Positions 19,765 through 31,074 of a stretch of 64,000 bases of DNA are shown piece after piece (position 1 is the stretch's first letter; each line of letters starts with the position of its first letter). The notes beneath the pieces are model-generated. The model saw only the letters and a program-made list of their open reading frames with translations. It was not told the origin of the DNA and did not search any database. Source of the DNA: Cryoendolithus antarcticus (Eukaryota > Ascomycota > Dothideomycetes > Cladosporiales > Cladosporiaceae); the NCBI GenBank assembly GCA_002077065.1, contig NAJO01000010.1, positions 62,001-126,000 of the forward strand, read 5' to 3'. The translations under genes were made by a program, and so were the position numbers.

Positions 19765-22182
19765 TCAGCCCAGCAACCTCGCAGCCTCAGCCTCAAGATC
19801 ATCAAGCGTCTCAATCTCCCTCCCACCCTCTTCAGCCTCGACCTCAACATCCTTCTGGAACCACTTCTTCTGCTTCTTGGCCTGTGGCGCCTCCTCAGCC
19901 TCGCTCTCGTCGTCGCTTCCCGCGGCGTCGGCAAGGAAGTTCGCCATGGCGTCCTGCTCTCCTCCTCCGACTTGCTGTCCAGCCGCATCGTCCTCATCAG
20001 CCTGCTTGGCACGCTCTTTGCGTTTGACAATCTTCTCCCTACGCTTCGCCTTCGCAGTCGCCTTATCCTCCCCATCAGCAATCTTGACTCTCTCCCCTTC
20101 TTCGTCCAAGAACCGCTTCCTCTGCTCTTCCGCCTCGCCACGCGCCCTGAAAGCAGCTTCGTCCTCAAGCTCGTAGATTTGATGCGCCGTGCCGTCATCG
20201 TCAAACACGAGCTTCGTACCGGACTCCTTGAATTGCAGCAGTTTCTTCTTGGACTTCAGGAGCTTGGCGCGTCGGGCGGAGTCGAGGATCAGCGGCGTTT
20301 TGGCGCCGGGGAGGAGAATGGACTTGGGGCCAGAGGTCCTCGTGTCGGGTTCCGGATCACCGTCTGGAGCCGTGTCTGGTTCTGGCGAGGAAGAGGCGGC
20401 AGGAATGCGGCGTTTGATGTCGAACAGATCGTCTCCGGCGTCATCGTCATCGAGTAAGGCGTTGTTGGATGTTGGGTCGTCGGACTTGATCATCTTCGAG
20501 TAGTGATCCGCGAGGACGTCCTGGTTCTGGCGTTCGAACATGCGATCGTACTTTGTGCGGACTGCTGGCTTTTCGGTCTTGGACTTCACCTTCTCGCCGT
20601 CCTCATCATCGTCATCAGAACCAGACTCGGACTCGGAAGCAGCAGCTTGCCTGGAAGCGTTCTTCTTCCTCTTCACATCCTCCGCATCAGCCTTCAAGAA
20701 CTTAATTCTCGGCGCACCAGGCAACCCAAGACTAGCCGCATACTCCTCAAGCGGATAAGAATCCAACTTAAAGATCGTCTTATCCTTCTGCACATGCAGA
20801 CTCCTGACATAACTTGCAAAAGCCTTCTGCCCCAGATACTTCAGCTGCGGGTCCTTAAAACACATGTTCTGCAGCTGGTTCTTGATGCTAGTCTGTTTCT
20901 TCGTCCGCACATTGATTCGCTCGATGGGAACGTTCTTTGCTTCGAGCCGCGCAAGCATGCCTTCTTCTTCACTTGGGTCGAGGAAAAGTACTGCGCGGCC
21001 GTCGCGCTCGTAGCGTGCTGTACGGCCGACGCGGTGGATGTAGGTCTCTGCGTCTTCCGGGCAGTCAACTTGCACGACCCAGTCTACGGCGGGGAAGTCG
21101 ATCCCGCGTGCTACCACATCAGTAGCAAAGAGGCAGCTCGCTTTCGCGTTAGAGAATTTCGTCGTGATCTCGAGGCGTGCAGTCTGTTTCTGGCGGCCAT
21201 GGAGGTGGAGCAACGGAATACCGGGCTGCATGTGGCGAAACGTTTCGTAGACGAAGCGGACTTGTTTGCCAGAGGAGAGAAAGACCACGATCTTTGACTT
21301 CTTGGAGGACTGAAGGAAAGACCAGAGAGTGTCCAGCTTCTCAGGGATGGGCGTCAGGACGTAGTTTTGCTGAAGAGTCTTGGGAGTTGCTGAGCTGGCG
21401 GATTCGTGGACCGAGATATACTCCGGTTCTCGCAGTGAAAGTCGGGCTAGATCTGCTACTCGCTTCGTCTGCGTTGCGCTGAAAAGCATGGTCTGTCTCT
21501 CCCTTGGTAAGTAGTCGACAATCGCATCGACGTCCCTCTGGAAGCCCATGTCCAAGATTCGATCCGCTTCATCCAGCACGAGCATTCTCAGTCCATCCAC
21601 ATTGAACGCTGCCGTCTGACTCAAATGCTGCAGTATCCTCCCAGGCGTGCAGACAACAATATTCATCCTTACCAGCGCATCTTGCTCTTCCCGCAAGCCC
21701 TTTCCCCCAATCACCAGTCCAGCAGCAAAGAGATGTCCTTTCCTCCCGATCTGCCGCAAAACGTCGAAGATCTGGATCGCAAGTTCGCGCGTTGGCGCGA
21801 TGACCATAGCGCCAAGCCCAGCATCCGGTCCAATGCATTGCGTGCGGTACAGATTCTCTAGCACAGGAACGAGGAAGGCTAAAGTCTTGCCGCTTCCTGT
21901 CTTTGCTGCGCCAAGTATATCTTTCCCCTTCAGCGCGAGCGGGATTGCCTTTTGCTGAATGTCCGTCAAGGTGGTATAGTGAGAGGCATCCAGTCCAGCC
22001 TTCGTCTCTGCGCTGAGAGGCAGATCGGTGAAAGATGTCGCAGTGGTTGCTGTGTCCAGCTCCTCCACCGCAGCTTGGAGGGTAGTGAGGTCAACATCGA
22101 TATCGCCTCGTTTTCGTTTAATTCCGCGCGCCTGCTTCTTGGGCTTTGTAGGCCTTGTGCGGCCTGAGATCTCGGGAGCCAT
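19765..22182 (-). CDS. DBP4: DEAD-box RNA helicase DBP4 (ribosome biogenesis)
   Basis: Single exon, 805 aa, starting at ATG 22182 ([13 protein letters not shown]); the frame is open further upstream but lacks this typical N-terminus. The helicase core has the Q motif ([14 protein letters not shown]...TDIQ), the Walker [10 protein letters not shown] (about 92-100), PTREL, DEAD at 204-207, SAT at 235-237, and HRVGRTAR in the second RecA-like domain. The long C-terminal part (from about 470) is charged, with several Asp/Glu and Lys/Arg runs, as in Dbp4/Hca4. The yeast protein is nucleolar and releases U14 snoRNA from pre-ribosomes during 18S rRNA maturation. This gene is divergent from the SPF31-like gene with 242 bp between starts. 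Confidence 0.93.
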   Translation of the reverse strand: MAPEISGRTRPTKPKKQARGIKRKRGDIDVDLTTLQAAVEELDTATTATSFTDLPLSAETKAGLDASHYTTLTDIQQKAIPLALKGKDILGAAKTGSGKTLAFLVPVLENLYRTQCIGPDAGLGAMVIAPTRELAIQIFDVLRQIGRKGHLFAAGLVIGGKGLREEQDALVRMNIVVCTPGRILQHLSQTAAFNVDGLRMLVLDEADRILDMGFQRDVDAIVDYLPRERQTMLFSATQTKRVADLARLSLREPEYISVHESASSATPKTLQQNYVLTPIPEKLDTLWSFLQSSKKSKIVVFLSSGKQVRFVYETFRHMQPGIPLLHLHGRQKQTARLEITTKFSNAKASCLFATDVVARGIDFPAVDWVVQVDCPEDAETYIHRVGRTARYERDGRAVLFLDPSEEEGMLARLEAKNVPIERINVRTKKQTSIKNQLQNMCFKDPQLKYLGQKAFASYVRSLHVQKDKTIFKLDSYPLEEYAASLGLPGAPRIKFLKADAEDVKRKKNASRQAAASESESGSDDDDEDGEKVKSKTEKPAVRTKYDRMFERQNQDVLADHYSKMIKSDDPTSNNALLDDDDAGDDLFDIKRRIPAASSSPEPDTAPDGDPEPDTRTSGPKSILLPGAKTPLILDSARRAKLLKSKKKLLQFKESGTKLVFDDDGTAHQIYELEDEAAFRARGEAEEQRKRFLDEEGERVKIADGEDKATAKAKRREKIVKRKERAKQADEDDAAGQQVGGGEQDAMANFLADAAGSDDESEAEEAPQAKKQKKWFQKDVEVEAEEGGREIETLDDLEAEAARLLG

Positions 22183-22424
22183 GCTTATGTTGACTTGCAC
22201 AGGGCCGATCTCGAACCGCATGCACAAAAGTTCAGGTGCAGCATCCACGGGCCGAAGATAAGGTCGCTGCCGATTTCTTATCTCGAACCTTAACTTATCT
22301 AGCCGAGCTGACTCAGCTTTGCTTGCTTCGAAGCAGCTTGACACGCAGGTGAATGGTCTCATGCGCTGGCAACTACATACCGTGGAATCCGCATAGCACA
22401 CGACATTCCGCGCCTATCGCTATC
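22183..22424. promoter_or_regulatory. Divergent promoter, DBP4 / SPF31-like
   Basis: The 242 bp between two divergent start codons must hold both promoters and 5' leaders. A near-repeat of the string ATCTCGAACC occurs twice here, near 22208 and 22279; its meaning is unknown. Confidence 0.5.
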
Positions 22425-23163
22425 ATGGGGAGCATAGTCGAACGCGACTTCGACAAGCTCGCCGCCGAGCAAGCAAAAGACGACGCCGACATTCTCGACG
22501 AGCTGGAATCCGAAGCCAAAGCATTTGGAAAGGCATGATGTTCTTCCCTAACACAACTTGCCGCTCGACTAACAACAACACCAGGACTCCGAAATTACCC
22601 GCATCCTCGGCGCCTTCAAAGCAAACCCCTACGATGTCCTCGACCTCCAACCCGGCGTCCCAGATGAAGACATCAAGAAGACTTACCGCAAGAAGTCGCT
22701 CCTCATACATCCTGACAAGACGCCCAACAAACAAGCGCCAGATGCCTTTGATCGATTGGCACAAGCCTACCAAGCCCTGCTAGACGAAAAGAAACGCGCC
22801 ATCCTTGACGAAGCCATAGCCGACGCGCGCATGCTGCTCATCCGCGACCGGAAATTGACAATCGACTCAGACGAGGTGAAAGACCCGGATGTGGACTTCA
22901 TCAAAGCGTGGAAGGAGAAGGTGAAGTGGGTGCTAGCCGACAATGAGGATCGACGGCGACGGCAGATGAGGGCGCAGATGCAGGAGGAGGGGCGGGAGAA
23001 GCGGAAGGAGGAGGAGGAGATTGCGGAACGGAAGAGGAAGAGGGAGCATGCGGATGATTGGGAGAAGACGAGGGAGGTGCGGATTGGGAGTTGGAGGGAG
23101 TTCCAGAAGAAGGAGGAGGGAAAGAAGAAGGGGACGAAGAAGAAGATCAAGGTGTTGGGGTGA
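22425..23163 (+). CDS. DnaJ-domain protein, SPF31/DNAJC8-like (splicing-associated)
   Basis: Exons are 22425-22532 and 22585-23163, giving 228 aa. The 52-bp intron has a GC donor (AAG|GCATGA) and a CCAG acceptor; joining gives AFGKDSEITRILGAF, a continuous helix before the J domain. The J domain follows (YDVLDLQPGVPDEDIKKTYRKKS, then HPD at residues 78-80), so it can stimulate Hsp70 ATPase. The C-terminal half is a long, highly charged Lys/Glu/Arg coiled coil ending KKGTKKKIKVLG. This layout matches fission yeast Spf31 and human DNAJC8, which copurify with spliceosomal proteins. No signal peptide or membrane segment. The first exon would otherwise end at TGA 22538, so splicing is required. 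Confidence 0.88.
22533..22584 (+). other. GC-AG intron in the SPF31-like gene
   Basis: No GT lies between the conserved FGK codons and the in-frame TGA, so the donor must be GC. The site AAG|GCATGA is weaker than the usual GCAAGT. A CGACTAAC branch site and CCAG acceptor are present. Confidence 0.7.
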
Positions 23164-23735
23164 TGATTGAATGGCAGTATGGGAGTGTGAAGATTGTTGA
23201 CCATTAGCAAGGCGTTTGGGGGATGCATACTACGGTAGGGTACGCAGGGTGTGGCATAATGACCATGACGATATGAAGAAGCTCGATACTGGGCGGGGCA
23301 GAGACTGGCAGCTTCGCATGCGGAATATGAGAGACGGATTAGCCAGTAGCTGGGCTGGCGACCATGTAGACGGTCTATAGACTCAAGTGCAGCTCATTTG
23401 ACCACATGTTGTACATTGTGCACCTACTCCCCAGCTTACAATTGGATTCAACTCACGGAATCTATGTCATAGTGATGGAAGCCTCCCGAAGTTTACCCTG
23501 CCTCAGACATCAGTGCATCCAAGAGCCGCCAACTCTAGGCTTACAAACGCTCTCTCCTCTGATCACGTCACACTCTCTTTGCATCTCACTCCTCCTCTCT
23601 TGCATCTAGCATCCACTGTCACTCATTGACTCTCTCAATACCACCAACTCACCAGCCCAAGTGGCCACGCCCAAGCTGGCCCAGAAACGCCGCAGATCAG
23701 AGGCAGAGGCCGAAGCAACACCACACAAGAAAGTC
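23164..23735. other. Intergenic, 572 bp: 3' flank of the SPF31-like gene and UBA1 promoter/5' leader
   Basis: A CT-rich stretch near 23570-23640 probably lies at or just before the UBA1 transcription start. I see no other gene. Confidence 0.45.
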
Positions 23736-26700
23736 ATGGCGGTAAGAACTAAGCCTAGAAGTAATAATGATGCGCAGATACTGACAAACAGCCCCAGGAC
23801 CGCACAAATGGCAAGATGGACATCGATACCCCCGCCCCCGACCACCCCAAAGACTCCAACAACGGCAACGGCGAGATCGACGAATCCCTCTACAGCAGAC
23901 AACTCTACGTCCTCGGCCACGAAGCCATGAAACGTATGGGTAACTCGCACATCCTCATCTCCGGTTTGCGCGGTCTAGGCGTCGAGATCGCCAAAAACAT
24001 CGCCCTGGCTGGTGTGAAGAGCCTCACACTCTTCGATCCCAGACCTGCAGAGCTACGAGACTTGTCGTCACAGTTCTTTCTGCATCCTGAGGATGTGGGG
24101 AAGGCGCGAGCGGATGTCACCGTGCCGAGAGTGGCGGAGTTGAATCCGTATACGCCTGTCGGCGTGCATCCGGCGAAAAGCTTGACGGAGGATTTGGAGA
24201 GCTTGAAGAAGTATCAGGTTGTGGTGCTTACGGATACGCCGATGAAGGATCAGCTCAAGATTGCGGAGTACTGTCATGAGAATGGGATTGCGGTGTTGAT
24301 CACGGATACGTTCGGGCTGTTCGGATTTCTGTTTGCAGATCTGGGCAAGGACTTCACGGTCAGTGATCCGACGGGCGAGAACCCGCTGCATGGCATTGTG
24401 GCAGGGATCGACGAGGAGGGCTTGGTCACTGCACTGGACGAGACGAGGCATGGACTTGAGGATGGAGACTTCGTTACGTTCAGCGAGCTGGAGGGCATGA
24501 CTGGGTTGAACGATACGGCTCCGAGGAAGATCACAGTCAAGGGACCGTACAGTTTCACGATCGGCGATGTGTCTGGACTGGGCTCGTACACAAGAAATGG
24601 GCTGTACCATCAGGTCAAGATGCCTAAGTTCCTCGATTTCGAGCCGCTCAGCAAGCAGATCAAGAACCCAGAGCTGATCATGTCCGACTTTGCCAAGTTC
24701 GATCGCCCTGGGCAACTCCATGCTGGCTTCCAAGCATTGCACGCCTTTGCGGAGAAGCACGATGGGCAGTACCCACGGGCGCACCACGAGGCTGACGCGA
24801 ATGAGGTGTACGAGCTTGCACAGAAAATCGCAAAGGGCAGCGCTGAGCCCGTGGAGCTTGACGAGAAGCTCATCAAGGAGCTCGCGTACCAAGCACAGGG
24901 CGATCTGTCACCCATGGCAGCAGTATTCGGCGGTTTAGCAGCGCAGGAGGCACTCAAGGCTGTGTCTGGCAAGTTCCACCCAATCAAGCAATGGCTATAC
25001 TTCGACTCGCTGGAATCGCTGCCGACTTCCGTCAAGCGCAGCGAGGAGCTCTGCAAGCCATCGAATTCGCGATACGATGGTCAAGTGGCAGTCTTCGGCC
25101 AGGAGTTCCAGGACAAGCTTGCCAATACGAAGGAGTTCCTCGTCGGTGCAGGCGCCATCGGGTGTGAGATGCTGAAGAACTGGGCGATGATGGGTCTTGC
25201 GACTGGTCCGAAGGGTGAGATCAGCGTGACCGATATGGACCAGATCGAGAAGAGCAACCTCAACCGGCAATTCCTCTTCCGCTCGAAGGATGTTGGCAAG
25301 CTGAAGAGCGAATGCGCGTCGCAAGCCGTGCAGGCGATGAATCCGGACTTGAAAGGCAAGATCAACATGCTCAAGGACCGCGTGGCGCCCGACACTGAGC
25401 ACGTCTTCAATGAGACATTCTGGGAGAGTCTCGATGGTGTCACAAATGCGCTCGACAACGTTGAGGCGCGGACATACGTCGACAGACGCTGTGTGTTCTT
25501 CCACAAGCCATTGCTAGACAGCGGTACTCTTGGCACAAAGGGCAATACTCAGGTGGTGCTCCCTCGTCTCACAGAGTCTTACTCAAGTTCGCAAGATCCG
25601 CCAGAGCAGTCATTCCCGATGTGCACACTCAAGTCATTCCCCAACCGCATCGAGCACACGATAGCGTGGGCCAAGGACCTGCTGCAGACATACTTCGTCA
25701 CACCCGCAGAGACCGTCAACCTCTACCTCACAAAGAAGGACTATCTCGGCTCCGCACTGAAGCAATCAGGCAACGAGAAGCAATCCCTCGAGATCCTTCG
25801 CGACTACCTCGTCGCAGAGAAGCCCTCCAACTTCGATGACTGCATCGAATGGGCCCGCGGGCAGTTCGAGAAGCAATACCACAACGCCATCGCCCAGCTC
25901 CTTTACAACTTCCCTAAAGATTCCAAGACTTCCTCTGGCCAAGACTTCTGGTCTGGTCCCAAGCGCGCGCCCGATGCGCTTACGTTCGACCCGAATAACG
26001 ACACCCACTACACCTTCGTCCTCGCCGCCGCGAACCTCCACGCCTTCAATTACCACATCCCCTCCTCCTCAGATCGGAAGCACATCCTCTCCGTGCTCGA
26101 CCACATGGTGATCCCAGACTTCAAGCCCGATCCTGGAGTCAAGATTCAAGCAGACGACAAAGAGCCCGATCCCAACGCCCAGCCAGGTCAAGACGACGAC
26201 ACGATCATTGAGAACATCGCCAAATCCCTCCCCCAGCCCAAGACGCTAGGCGACTTCCGCCTCGAGCCCGTCGAGTTCGAGAAAGACGACGACACGAACT
26301 TCCACATCGACTTCATCACAGCCGCCTCGAACTTACGCGCGGAGAACTACAAGATCGCCACAGCTGATCGGCATAAGACGAAATTCATCGCTGGGAAAAT
26401 CATCCCCGCCATAGCTACCACGACCGCCCTCGTCACCGGGCTGGTAGTCCTGGAACTCTACAAGATTGTGGACGGCAAGACGGACATCGAGCAATACAAG
26501 AACGGTTTCATCAACTTGGCGCTGCCGTTCTTTGGGTTTTCGGAGCCGATCGCGAGTCCGAAGGGGACGTACAAGGGTCCGGATGGGGAGGTGACGATTG
26601 ATAAGTTGTGGGATCGGTTCGAAACCCGCGATATCACGCTTCAAAACTTTCTTGATCACTTTAAGACGAAGGGGTTGGAGATAAGCATGATATCCTCGGG

Positions 26701-26970
26701 TGTCAGCCTGCTCTACGCATCTTTCTACCCAAAGGCGAAGAACGCGGATCGCTTGGGTTTGAGGTAAGTTTCCCTCCTCCAGTTGTGTGGAAGTGAATGA
26801 GGATGCGAGTACTGACTGAGATCTGCAGGATGTCCGAGCTCGTCGAAAAGATCAGTCGCAAGGCTATCCCGGAGCACCAGCGAAATGTGATTTTCGAGAT
26901 CACGGCCGAGGATCTGGATGAGGAGGATGTGGAAATTCCTTATGTGATGGTGAAGCTGGATCCGAAGTGA
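23736..26970 (+). CDS. UBA1: Ubiquitin-activating enzyme E1 (UBA1)
   Basis: Model: coding exons 23736-23741, 23792-26763 and 26829-26970, 1039 aa. The last intron (65 bp, GTAAGT...TGCAG) is certain, since it joins DRLGLR to [14 protein letters not shown], the start of the C-terminal ubiquitin-fold region. The first intron and the 23736 start are less certain; the alternative is ATG 23816 (MDIDTPAPD), which only shortens a variable N-terminus. Landmarks are [18 protein letters not shown], the first Rossmann half, the adenylation site [13 protein letters not shown], and the catalytic Cys (about 613) in [11 protein letters not shown]. The [11 protein letters not shown] segment is also present. 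E1 adenylates ubiquitin and passes it to E2 enzymes; it is essential and found in cytosol and nucleus. Length and motifs match yeast Uba1 almost throughout. Confidence 0.95.
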
Positions 26971-27952
26971 GAAGACAGCGCATCGGCGTAAGTTTTGCAG
27001 GTATGCTGCTTGCAACCCTACAGCAACAGTGTGGAGGTTACCGGCGTTCGGTAGAGGAGACCAGATTGCTGAACAAATGTGCATGGCGTTTCTGGCGACT
27101 CGGCGGAGCACTATGCAGACTGCATGGAGGACGGGGGCCACTGCTTTCAACAAGGTGTAGATAGCCTCTCTGACCGTGAATATGATAGACTAGCATCATC
27201 GATATGCTCCACCCCCTCCTCCGCATCTCTCGCTGTCGTCTTGTCATGATGAGCGGCGTGCATGGTGTACTAGTCTGCGGCCCGCGTTCTGCGACTCGTG
27301 CGGTGGGAGGAGGCTAGATCAAGGTGTGATACTGGCTCATGGAAGATCGCGTGGGGTGGCGGAGGCGTATCGACAGACACACGGTGATACAGGTGGAGCT
27401 GAGACACTCCTCAGCAGGCACGACGGTCGTGGAGCGAAGACTCAACTGCGGCAGGATGCGTGTGCGTAAGTTGCCATGTCCTTGTTTTGGGGAGTGGAGA
27501 AGCTTCGTATGCATCGGGATCGGGCTATGATCCGTCGAGAGGCTTCAGCGGAACGTCAATACTGGGCTGAGCGGGCTATTCACTTATTGTCATCAGACGT
27601 CGACCAGGAGACGTCTCAGGGCAATATATCGGCGCCGATCCGCGGTCGCTCTTTCATCGATGTGGAGCTGAATGAGATAATCATAGCCACTGGTTCGCCG
27701 AAAATTGTTCATTCCATTCATCTCCTCGCTCGCTTCCTGATCCTTCGTAATCACGCGCATAATGTCATCAGAGACAGATCTGGCAAGGTCTTCAGCCTCT
27801 CCCGGGCATTAGGCTCTAGTGGAGAGACACAACGGTCTCTTTGGCGGCGTGCGAGGGCTATGCGAGAGCGCGAAGACGTACTTATCACCACCGCTCTGAA
27901 TAGATCTGTGCCAGCTTGTGTCGATCAGGAATGGGCGTGGTTGAGACTGGCA
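26971..27952. other. Intergenic, 982 bp between convergent genes
   Basis: UBA1 (plus) and the HET gene (minus) converge here. A plus-strand ATG frame (27476-28036) crosses most of the gap and overlaps the HET 3' end antisense. It matches nothing I know and I do not call it a gene. Confidence 0.4.
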
Positions 27953-30475
27953 CTAATCAAGAAGAACGACCGTCCGAGTTGGATTGGCAGCTTCGAACGC
28001 AGCCGCGTGCGATACTGCCAAGCCGAGGCGATATGAGACGCCCTTGACAGTGCGCACAAGAAGCCCGTCGACGCGGTCCTGGCCACCGTGCTTTGGTTTG
28101 CCGTAGATATGCTGATCATATGTCGACGAGAAGTCCGTCCAACTTTCAATAAGCTGCACGTGCGAAAATCCAATAGTCAATGTTGCAATTTTGACAAATG
28201 TGTAAACTCCTGGCTTGAGGCTTTCGGCGACGCTCGACGGAAGAAAGGTTGTACCCACGAGGTTGCTATCTTCAATATGTAGTAAAGATAACGCACGATG
28301 GAATTCAGGTTGTCCTGTGGGCGACGGGGGGCCGGGTGCAGACTTCATGCGTACGTGAGTATTGGCAGCGCCGGTGACTTTAACTTTTATGGTCTCGGCG
28401 CGGATGGGTAAAATCTCAACGGATCCGTCACCATTCGATTGCAGAACTGGCGAAAATTTAGGGCATGCAGCGATTGGGTGCGCGTAGTAGAACGCAGTCT
28501 CGTTACCACGCTGCCAGAAGGTCTCTTCCAATCCGTACATCTTCCAATCCAAGGCAGTAAACTTGCCTCGAATGTCGTCCATGGTCCTCCAGAGATTAGT
28601 AATGCTGTCTTGTAGTTCGAAAGCTGGGAGGTTATGCGAGTGAGCGACGTTCCCCGCGCAGGGACCGACCCAGCCTGCCCAGGACCATGATGGGAAGAGA
28701 TATCGACCAGTATCAGGACAAACTCTTCGTTCAATAGTGGGCGCGGTTTGCCACAGCAACTGAGTGTCTAGCTCGTTGATAGGCAACCCCAGGATAAGTT
28801 GACCGTGGAAAAGGGGTGTGAGTCGATCTGAAAGTGCTGAAAATGCATCGAGCACGTCTGCAGGGTACGACATCTGCCTCTTGCAGAATTGCTGGACTAC
28901 ATAGCTGTAGATGGCCGTATTCACGGTGTGTGAAGGTATGAATACGTTCTGATAAGGATCTGTGTAACGAAGTTTCACAAAACCATCTCCTCCATTCGAT
29001 TCGTTGACTGTAACGAACACATCGACTGACCGTAGGGCGCTTCCATGCACGTCCTCACACAGCTCGTAGTCAGTGTGTGGGCACACGAACATGGCCTGAT
29101 GCTCCGTTATGTACAGTTTGCGCGTGGAAAGGACACGCTCCTGGAAAGTCCAAGCACGTGAGTTCCACACAGACTGGTCAACTGTCGTCGAGATTGTCGG
29201 CAGCCTGTTTGCCAGCTTCATGTACTGGACATCTTCCACATACTGTGGCACGCAACGTGCCACGTCAGAGACGCCAGGAAGTCCAGCATGAACGCTATTA
29301 CCGTGCGTTGCGAATATGGTCAGTTTTGCGTGGGAGTAGATCTCGCTCATGCGCAAGAGCTCCGCCTGCTTGGACTCAAGATCGTCTTGAACAATGCACA
29401 GCGCGTCGATCCACAAATAGCGTTCTCCCAGCCTTCTAGTGACTTCCATGGCGTCGTGTATTGTTTGCGGTAGGTGATTTCCGGTGGTCAGTAGCCCATT
29501 CGGCGCCGCGAGCCTTTCTTCATTGCCGAGCAGCAACCGCATCGACTGAGGGCCACCCCAGACATAGCTCAGTGCAATATAGCGGCAGTGGCTCTGTTTG
29601 GGATGTGAGATACAGCATTTGAAGACGTCTATGAGCCGTGTTGGTGCGAACACGTCCTCTGACTGAGGTTCGTCATGGTCGTCGTGGCCGGTACCTAACA
29701 GTCGATGCTCGCATGCGCTCACCCATGATCTCACAATGGTAAAGTCGACCCGACCAGGTTGAATGTGGCGACCGTAGAAGGGTACTGGGTCTCCGGCGTC
29801 TGCCAGTTTTTGGATCAGAATCGTGTCATATGCGTCGGCACCGGACTCGCGAAAGTTTATTTCCAAATCGAAAACTGCAGACCCGTCATTCTTGCCCCGT
29901 GTCTGTACGTAGACCTGGACATCCTCACTGTGGACATTGTTATGAACCGGCAGATCGCGGCTAGCATAGGTCGTCCCGATTGATACCGTCACGAGACGAC
30001 AAAAGGCGCAGTGGGTCTTGCCAGCAATACTGCTGCGCGACCCAAGCAGGATATTAGCGCCCGCGACGCCGAATTCGACATGATGAGTCAATAGGTACTC
30101 GAAGTTGATATGCCTGCATATCTGACAAAGCTGGGACTGATCACCATCGCGGATGCCTTTTGACTTTAGATTATTCACTTCTGAGGCATCCATATGAGGC
30201 AAATGACAGTCCACGCAGTCATAGCTGTCGCAGCGCTTTTTAGTGGGACCTGACCAAATTTCGGAATCATCATCGTCAGAATTGCAGCTCGTGTGGACGT
30301 CTCCGCTATGTGTAAAATACTCGTAAGATCCCTGAGAAGACGGGCTTCTGCTGGCTTCCAGTTCAGACTGGAGAGCATACGGCTCTGCGTCCTCCTCTCG
30401 CGGTTCGAGGGCGTCTCGCCCTGTTCCGAGCTCCTCATTCGTCCACTCGGAAATCTCGAGCTCAGCAGTCGCCAT
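27953..30475 (-). CDS. HET-domain (heterokaryon incompatibility) protein
   Basis: Single exon, 840 aa. I chose ATG 30475 (MATAELEIS) because the longer frame starts with GTG. The N-terminal 280 residues are acidic and Ser-rich, then contain paired cysteines (CDSYDCVDC, CQICRHI, HCAFCRL) that may bind metal. The HET domain lies at about 295-450 with its three hallmark blocks: YIALSYVWGG, RYLWIDALCIVQDD and SRAWTFQERVLS. A long C-terminal region of unknown fold follows. HET-domain proteins can trigger cell death when incompatible hyphae fuse, and the domain resembles TIR domains. Most genomic copies have no tested partner, and none is visible next door (no NACHT or STAND gene). No frameshift or early stop is present. 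Confidence 0.9.
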   Translation of the reverse strand: MATAELEISEWTNEELGTGRDALEPREEDAEPYALQSELEASRSPSSQGSYEYFTHSGDVHTSCNSDDDDSEIWSGPTKKRCDSYDCVDCHLPHMDASEVNNLKSKGIRDGDQSQLCQICRHINFEYLLTHHVEFGVAGANILLGSRSSIAGKTHCAFCRLVTVSIGTTYASRDLPVHNNVHSEDVQVYVQTRGKNDGSAVFDLEINFRESGADAYDTILIQKLADAGDPVPFYGRHIQPGRVDFTIVRSWVSACEHRLLGTGHDDHDEPQSEDVFAPTRLIDVFKCCISHPKQSHCRYIALSYVWGGPQSMRLLLGNEERLAAPNGLLTTGNHLPQTIHDAMEVTRRLGERYLWIDALCIVQDDLESKQAELLRMSEIYSHAKLTIFATHGNSVHAGLPGVSDVARCVPQYVEDVQYMKLANRLPTISTTVDQSVWNSRAWTFQERVLSTRKLYITEHQAMFVCPHTDYELCEDVHGSALRSVDVFVTVNESNGGDGFVKLRYTDPYQNVFIPSHTVNTAIYSYVVQQFCKRQMSYPADVLDAFSALSDRLTPLFHGQLILGLPINELDTQLLWQTAPTIERRVCPDTGRYLFPSWSWAGWVGPCAGNVAHSHNLPAFELQDSITNLWRTMDDIRGKFTALDWKMYGLEETFWQRGNETAFYYAHPIAACPKFSPVLQSNGDGSVEILPIRAETIKVKVTGAANTHVRMKSAPGPPSPTGQPEFHRALSLLHIEDSNLVGTTFLPSSVAESLKPGVYTFVKIATLTIGFSHVQLIESWTDFSSTYDQHIYGKPKHGGQDRVDGLLVRTVKGVSYRLGLAVSHAAAFEAANPTRTVVLLD

Positions 30476-31074
30476 TTTTGTTGCAGGCCGCCGCACGACG
30501 TAGAGATGAGGTACTAGTTATCGCCGTCGAGACGCGGCCATCGTCTCTGGACCGGGCATCGGTACCCAAGTATGAACGGTATCTGCTGCGATGCTATCGC
30601 TCAGTCTCTGCCCTGTAGAAGGTGTAGGTGCAATGTCGTCGAGCGCTCAAACTTCCAGCTTGGGTGTGTCGTAGCTTGATGAAGTCTCCGTGAATATGTG
30701 AACCGCCGAGCTGTTGTGAGATCGAGGTGCAGCCTCGCGCATGACGTCCAGCGAATGAGCTTCCACGCCGGTTGCAACGCTGCAGGAGCGATCAGAGGTA
30801 CCGTGCTGCGGCCTCGGGAACTGAAGTGCTGCGCATCACCTTATTCTACGGATTGAGATGAAGATAAGACAGGTATCCAACCTAGAGGTACTCTCAGAAG
30901 TGCGATCAATGGCACTCTGGACGCTGCGATCCAGCTGGGTGAAGCATTGGTTCATTCAGATACATTATCTGTGTCTTTCCATCTTCAACGCCAAACACCT
31001 CGCATCCCATCATGACCTTTGTATACAGATCTCCTTTGAATAACCCCGCAAATGACATACGAAACCTCCCCCAA
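30476..31074. other. Intergenic, 599 bp
   Basis: This stretch holds the HET gene promoter and the 3' flank of the membrane protein gene. I see no gene or repeat. Confidence 0.45.

Noticed and set aside
27476..28036. Plus-strand ATG frame of 186 codons between UBA1 and the HET gene
   Set aside because: It overlaps the HET 3' end antisense, has no recognisable domain, and is within the length expected by chance at this GC content.
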